NCBI GenBank assembly: GCA_964565935.1
Contig: CAZMGW010000012.1
Span: 1-35,439 of the forward strand
Source: JBAXAM01 sp964565935
GTDB lineage: Bacteria; Pseudomonadota; Gammaproteobacteria; UBA9339
Length of the DNA stretch: 35,439 bases
Direction: 5' to 3'
The position numbers and the translations under genes are program-made. Under the pieces are notes generated by a model, which searched no databases, was not told the origin of the DNA, and saw nothing but the letters and a program-made list of their open reading frames with translations. Below, in pieces: positions 31,984 through 35,439 of the stretch (position 1 is the first letter of the stretch; each line of letters begins with the position of its first letter).

Positions 31984-33252
31984 TTAATCAGCCTTCGCCC
32001 CATTATTCTTTTGTTGTGATTGTATTCGTCTTATCCCCTCAAATTCTTCTGTAAAATCAAAATGCTTTTCAATGTTCATTATACCATTTGATCTTAGTGG
32101 AATAATCTCCTTTATACCAACTAAAGTATACAGGGGACACCACTCATCCTGTATTTTTATTTCCAATTTGGGGTTTAATATGTATCGACCATGACTTGTT
32201 CTCAAAAACAACTTGCGATTATACCGATCATCCCTATTAACCTCATTTTTAGACAATATACTTGATATATAACCTCTTTTTTTCCTTCTTGTTAGCAGTA
32301 CACTTTCTGGAAATTTCTCTAAAGGCTGCAAAAAGTCTTCTGTACAAAAACCAGATTGGGAGCAAAAATGCTTTTCTGCAGATTTATCATGAAATATTGC
32401 GGCCATAAGGTTAAAAAGGAAAAACTCCATCATACGGTTATCTATCTTTATAAGTCTATCTTCGACTTTTATGCTAATACTAGACGGCGCAAGCAACTTA
32501 TATAATTCTTCTAATTTCGTTTGTGCATATTTATGACTAAAATATGATTGAAATAAGATAAGTTGCAGAGGGTTTCTACCTATCCCATCAACCAGAGAAA
32601 TATTTGCGCCATTTTCTACTAAATATTGCACTAAAGGTACATGTCCTATGGCACCTGCAATCATAAGCGGGGTTTGATTAAACTGGTTTCTAAAATCAAT
32701 GCCATAGGTGTTTGTGTCCGCTATTATCTTAGAAAAGTTACGGAAACCATAAAAACTATAGTATTTTTCTTCTATAACCTTTTTAGCATGATCAACCCCA
32801 TGTGCTGGTTTGAAGTTTAATGCTTTCAATCGATCAATAATATGCGAATGATTATAAACTACAGCATACTCAAACAATGAAAGCCTTGCCTCTTTGTCAA
32901 CCTTAGCTGTATCAAAAGCTCTATTTTGTAGTATCGCCAGTTGCTCTTCATCAATTGCTTGCCATGGAGTTTGTTTTTGACCAAAAATGGTATTTTTTAT
33001 CTCATCAGCTTGCTCAGTTTTTCCTTGCAATTCAAGCTTATGCACCTCCTGTCGCCACTCTTCGAGCGAAGATTCATCATGCGCCAAGGTAACGCTATCA
33101 CTTACGTTTTTTAACCCAAGAAGCTCTATTAACGGATGTTTTGCACGATCTTCAATAATATAAATATCAGAAATAGCGCGTGTAATTGCGACATAAAGCG
33201 CATTTATATAGAATTTATATACCCTCATTGATGTAGGTGATTGATTCTTCAT
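31984..33252 (-). CDS. C-terminal remnant of UvrD/TRANK1-like helicase with ankyrin repeats
   Basis: A 422-residue frame. It opens inside helicase motif VI (NALYVAITRAISDIYIIED), which in superfamily 1 helicases is the end of the motor, and contains at least two ankyrin repeats (about 196-240: NQTPLMIAGAIGHVPLVQYL, DGIGRNPLQLIL). The rest is unrecognised and ends in a basic, Gln-rich tail. No Walker A or motifs II-V exist in it or upstream. The eight residues before the helicase motif are an out-of-frame reading of the preceding frame, which it overlaps by 38 bp. I read it as the 3' part of a gene that lost its motor by internal deletion plus frameshift. It may or may not be expressed. Confidence 0.7.
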   Translation of the reverse strand: MKNQSPTSMRVYKFYINALYVAITRAISDIYIIEDRAKHPLIELLGLKNVSDSVTLAHDESSLEEWRQEVHKLELQGKTEQADEIKNTIFGQKQTPWQAIDEEQLAILQNRAFDTAKVDKEARLSLFEYAVVYNHSHIIDRLKALNFKPAHGVDHAKKVIEEKYYSFYGFRNFSKIIADTNTYGIDFRNQFNQTPLMIAGAIGHVPLVQYLVENGANISLVDGIGRNPLQLILFQSYFSHKYAQTKLEELYKLLAPSSISIKVEDRLIKIDNRMMEFFLFNLMAAIFHDKSAEKHFCSQSGFCTEDFLQPLEKFPESVLLTRRKKRGYISSILSKNEVNRDDRYNRKLFLRTSHGRYILNPKLEIKIQDEWCPLYTLVGIKEIIPLRSNGIMNIEKHFDFTEEFEGIRRIQSQQKNNGAKAD

Positions 33253-33556
33253 GCTTTAAATCACCAGGGTTTACTATTTGCGATTCATTTAGCTGAATAT
33301 CATTTAAAAACTTTGATACCCCATAATCATGATTATAGATAACTTCCAATATCAAAGCATATTTTTTATCGTTGTAACCAACCATTTTAAACAACAGTCG
33401 GTTACTAGGGTCTAGTTGTGCGAGGTAGTAGGGGGTATTAGTGATTTTTTTGACACCGGCTGAATCAAAATCATCATTTTTGAGCAGGGTAATGACTTTT
33501 TTATATTGCTCTTCAACTTTAGAATAGTTCAGATGATTATATTGCAAAACATGCAT
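33215..33556 (-). CDS. N-terminal remnant of the same helicase-like gene
   Basis: Started at the ATG giving MHVLQYNHLNY (AGGAG about 12 nt upstream; the 33604 start reads into the preceding gene), this frame of 113 residues contains LDPSNRLLFKMVGY and YALILEVIYNHDY, the sort of small domain that precedes the motor in large ankyrin/TPR helicase proteins of the TRANK1 type. That family placement is by memory of pattern and moderate. The frame ends where the motif VI frame takes over, in a different register. Probably the 5' part of one broken gene. Confidence 0.6.
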   Translation of the reverse strand: MHVLQYNHLNYSKVEEQYKKVITLLKNDDFDSAGVKKITNTPYYLAQLDPSNRLLFKMVGYNDKKYALILEVIYNHDYGVSKFLNDIQLNESQIVNPGDLKHEESITYINEGI

Positions 33557-33575
33557 ATTGCATTTCACTCCTAAT

Positions 33576-33872
33576 TTAAAATGCCCGACCCACCAATTTT
33601 TCAAATGCCGCTTTCTCTGCTTCCGTCATCTTACATTTTACCAATCTAATTTTATCTTCCACCTGTCTCTTTTTTGCCTCGAGGCTGTGGCGCTCCGCCA
33701 AAATTCTGCTCTCTTCTGCCGCAACCTTACGGCGTTCTATATTAATCCGAGTCTGCTGAAGCTGTGCTTGCGCTGCATCTTTAGCACTGTCAGCCTTTGG
33801 GACTGTATGCTTAGTGCTAGGGGTTGTTTTTTTGCTTTTCTTCTTGCTAGTATCTGACAAAAAATATTTCAT
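33576..33872 (-). CDS. small basic helical protein, unknown function
   Basis: About 98 residues when started at MKYFLSDTSKKKSKK; an ATG at 33914 adds 14 residues. A Lys/Ser/Thr-rich N-terminal third is followed by a long charged helix rich in Ala, Arg, Glu and Gln (about 35-85), probably a coiled coil. No domain recognised. It ends 19 bp before the helicase-like N-terminal remnant, so it was probably the first gene of that operon. Confidence 0.55.
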   Translation of the reverse strand: MKYFLSDTSKKKSKKTTPSTKHTVPKADSAKDAAQAQLQQTRINIERRKVAAEESRILAERHSLEAKKRQVEDKIRLVKCKMTEAEKAAFEKLVGRAF

Positions 33873-33957
33873 ACTATGGCTCTCATTAAACCCAAAACTT
33901 TTTAAGTATCTCAAACAATTCTTAGGGTTTTCAAATGCTGCTAATCATTTTAATTTA

Positions 33958-34045
33958 TATTTTTGCAAAAACCGACTTATTTTTTTCTGTGCTACCTATT
34001 TCAAAAATAGTTTTTTCCTTTTTTGGTACAAACCTTATTAATCGC
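33958..34045 (-). pseudogene. relic of an ankyrin-gene 3' end (paralogue of the 27264-31814 gene)
   Basis: The stretch matches the last codons of the large ankyrin gene. A 16-base identity (33996-34011 against 27314-27329) is flanked by further matching blocks, such as tttggtac and the tatttttgc end. With one extra A removed from the A-run near 34012-34020, the minus strand reads GKTIFEIGSTEKNKSVFAKI against GKTIFEIDTTEEIKQLLQKY in the intact gene. The frame is broken, and nothing ankyrin-like remains upstream. Confidence 0.65.
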
Positions 34046-34126
34046 CAGCTCGCGTATTAACGCGGTGAGGAACCTTAACCACCCGCTGTTATAGCTAGCC
34101 CATAACGATGATGGCCGGGTAGCTGG

Positions 34127-34738
34127 TTACTCTATGCATGGCGGCGCAGATGGTGCTAAATATCCAATATCCCCAGGCAATCCCTCTAAACGCTCAGACA
34201 AAAATTCCCGAATATGCTGTAGGTCTCTTCTTTTACTGAATATATTTTTACTGACTCTAAATCTATACAATTTACCGTAATAAATACACGCTTTTGGATC
34301 ATTAGGGTCATTTGGATCCATGCAAATTGGTGAAGGCATTATCACCGACAATCCCTCACCTGGTGCGCACATTATAGGAGATATTTTAGAGTCTCCTGGC
34401 CACAATATTGGAAATATGCTTTCATACCCATCTTTTATTTCTGTTGGTGTGCATGTGGCCTCAACACGCGGGGTACTAAAATCAACTCTATTACCCCAAC
34501 TGCGTATAAGAATGCCGCCTTCAGCGGGTCTACTCATGCCTCGCGTCACAAGAGCAACAACAATCCCTTTTACCCCTTTGGTCTTATCCCATTGTGCTTC
34601 TCCATCTGGGCTACATGGAAGCACTATGTCTTTTACGTCTACAATATCAAGCTCATGGGCATAACAAAGGCTAGAAATAATTATAGTTAAACTACATGCG
34701 CCTATAAAAAAACCAATGATACGCATTATATTTTTCAT
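34127..34738 (-). CDS. exported Cys-containing protein, unknown function
   Basis: About 203 residues starting at MKNIMRIIGFF, preceded by GGAGG at ideal spacing; another in-frame start 4 codons earlier is less likely. A signal peptide ends near LCYAHE. The mature protein has six Cys (in LPCSPD, ATCTPT, IMCAPG, PICMDP, KACIYY and PPCIE), compatible with disulfides in the periplasm or outside. It has a Gly-rich middle and a short DPNDPNDP repeat. No family recognised. It follows the coiled-coil gene by 45 bp on the same strand. Confidence 0.75.
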   Translation of the reverse strand: MKNIMRIIGFFIGACSLTIIISSLCYAHELDIVDVKDIVLPCSPDGEAQWDKTKGVKGIVVALVTRGMSRPAEGGILIRSWGNRVDFSTPRVEATCTPTEIKDGYESIFPILWPGDSKISPIMCAPGEGLSVIMPSPICMDPNDPNDPKACIYYGKLYRFRVSKNIFSKRRDLQHIREFLSERLEGLPGDIGYLAPSAPPCIE

Positions 34739-34783
34739 GATTTCCTCCAAAAAATATCTTTAAAAATTATTTGCTACTACTTA

Positions 34784-35431
34784 TTACATATGGGGTTTGC
34801 TTGAACCTGAACCAGGATCCAGATTGGGATCTGGAAGTTTTTTTGGAAGATCGGAAACCGGATTGGGATCTGGGAGTTTTTTCGGAAGATCGGAAACCGG
34901 GTTGGGATTTGACAAATGATTTATCCAAGACGGTTTTGGATGTGCGGTTTCGGGTGACATGACGCTGGCGGATTGTTGCTGGTGTTTTGGTGTCTCGCCA
35001 GGGTTTGATTGGAGGCTTTTAACCTGTAATTCTAGATTATCTCTTTCTGTTTTTGCGCTTTTTAATAAATCATCCTTTTCTGCCTTTTGCTGTTTGATCC
35101 CGCTCAAAGTTTTAACATCACCTTCATCGGTAATGGATATTTCTATTTCTAGATCGTCTATTTCTCGGTTGAGTTGCGCTACTTTTTCGTTTGCTAACCT
35201 CAGCTCCTCCTCCAACCCCCTCACCCTCTCCGGCGCTTCTGCAGCAACCGCCTCACGAACGGCCTCTTTCTTTTGGGGACTCTCGGGGGGCTGGGATAAA
35301 GACATACCCGCGACTATTCGCTCCTCTACTTCCGCCACTTTATCCAGCATCTTTTTAACTTCATCACGACCTTCCTTAAATTCTTCTTGTACAACCGAAA
35401 TCAATTTTTTTAGCCCGTGAAGATCGCTCAA
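34784..35431 (-). CDS. coiled-coil protein with C-terminal tandem repeats, possibly partial at the window edge
   Basis: At least 215 residues. The in-frame TTG at 35431 is the first start codon in view, but the frame remains open to the window end, so the true start may lie outside. Residues 1-45 and about 65-140 are heptad-rich, charged helices (EELRLANEKVAQLNREIDD). A Gln/Ser/Pro linker follows, then a repeat-rich tail with the unit NPVSDLPKKLPDP. No domain recognised. The architecture fits a secreted or surface-associated protein of a host-associated bacterium, but nothing proves it. The exported-protein gene follows 45 bp downstream. Confidence 0.65.
   Translation of the reverse strand: MSDLHGLKKLISVVQEEFKEGRDEVKKMLDKVAEVEERIVAGMSLSQPPESPQKKEAVREAVAAEAPERVRGLEEELRLANEKVAQLNREIDDLEIEISITDEGDVKTLSGIKQQKAEKDDLLKSAKTERDNLELQVKSLQSNPGETPKHQQQSASVMSPETAHPKPSWINHLSNPNPVSDLPKKLPDPNPVSDLPKKLPDPNLDPGSGSSKPHM
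34822..34899. repeat. 39-bp tandem repeat (2 units plus partial)
   Basis: Units 34822-34860 and 34861-34899 differ at only a few bases, and a partial third unit begins at 34900. The repeat is in frame (13 codons) inside the coiled-coil gene. Confidence 0.9.
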
Positions 35432-35439
35432 TAAACCTT

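Noticed and set aside
1..35439. Insertion sequences, integrase or prophage genes
   Set aside because: No transposase, integrase or phage structural protein was recognised despite signs of insertion and deletion.

Overview
The window reads as part of an AT-rich gammaproteobacterial chromosome. The housekeeping blocks (prs beside tRNA-Gln, dut-algC, tRNA-Leu-tig-clpP, a tRNA-Pro/tRNA-Arg pair) are arranged as in gammaproteobacteria. Long ankyrin proteins, an enhanced-entry-like L,D-transpeptidase, a GlpT importer and several collapsed genes point to a host-associated lineage, probably Legionellales (Coxiella, Rickettsiella, Berkiella or Aquicella neighbourhood). That placement is inference from gene content; no rRNA or other taxonomic marker is present.

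Layout. 1-3000: a chain of small hairpins, prs, tRNA-Gln, an ABM-domain gene with no normal start codon, an internally deleted enolase relic and radC. 3000-6400: dut and algC (+), then dacB/PBP4 (-). 6680-10460: a + strand set with a fold-type-IV (BCAT-like) aminotransferase overlapping a glycerophosphodiester phosphodiesterase, then glpT. The last two could together scavenge glycerol-3-phosphate. 10460-14160: a - strand run with an exported GIY-YIG protein, a short tandem zinc-ribbon ORF, an MFS transporter, an L,D-transpeptidase and an exported protein with a kinase-like catalytic motif. 14230-18975: tRNA-Lys (+), then the - strand series tRNA-Leu, tig, clpP, a mannose-6-phosphate-isomerase-type cupin, fmt and adenosine deaminase. 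clpX and lon do not follow clpP.

19100-27200 looks like an accessory insertion. tRNA-Pro is followed by a tRNA-Arg cut off at its anticodon loop and by a SEC-C relic. Then comes the most unusual unit: a 1614-residue single-module NRPS (formyltransferase, half condensation domain, adenylation, carrier, thioester reductase) followed 6 bp later by a PAS histidine kinase. A YqhD-type aldehyde reductase is divergent to them. The domain order predicts an N-formylated amino aldehyde or alcohol. The tight link to a sensor kinase suggests, but does not prove, that the product is a signal.

27200-35439 is effector-like and decaying. It holds a 1516-residue ankyrin protein with a possible degenerate cysteine-protease-like domain, a UvrD/TRANK1-like helicase gene reduced to its two ends, a frameshifted relic of a second ankyrin gene tail, an exported Cys-containing protein, and a coiled-coil protein with a 39-bp tandem repeat that may run off the right edge.
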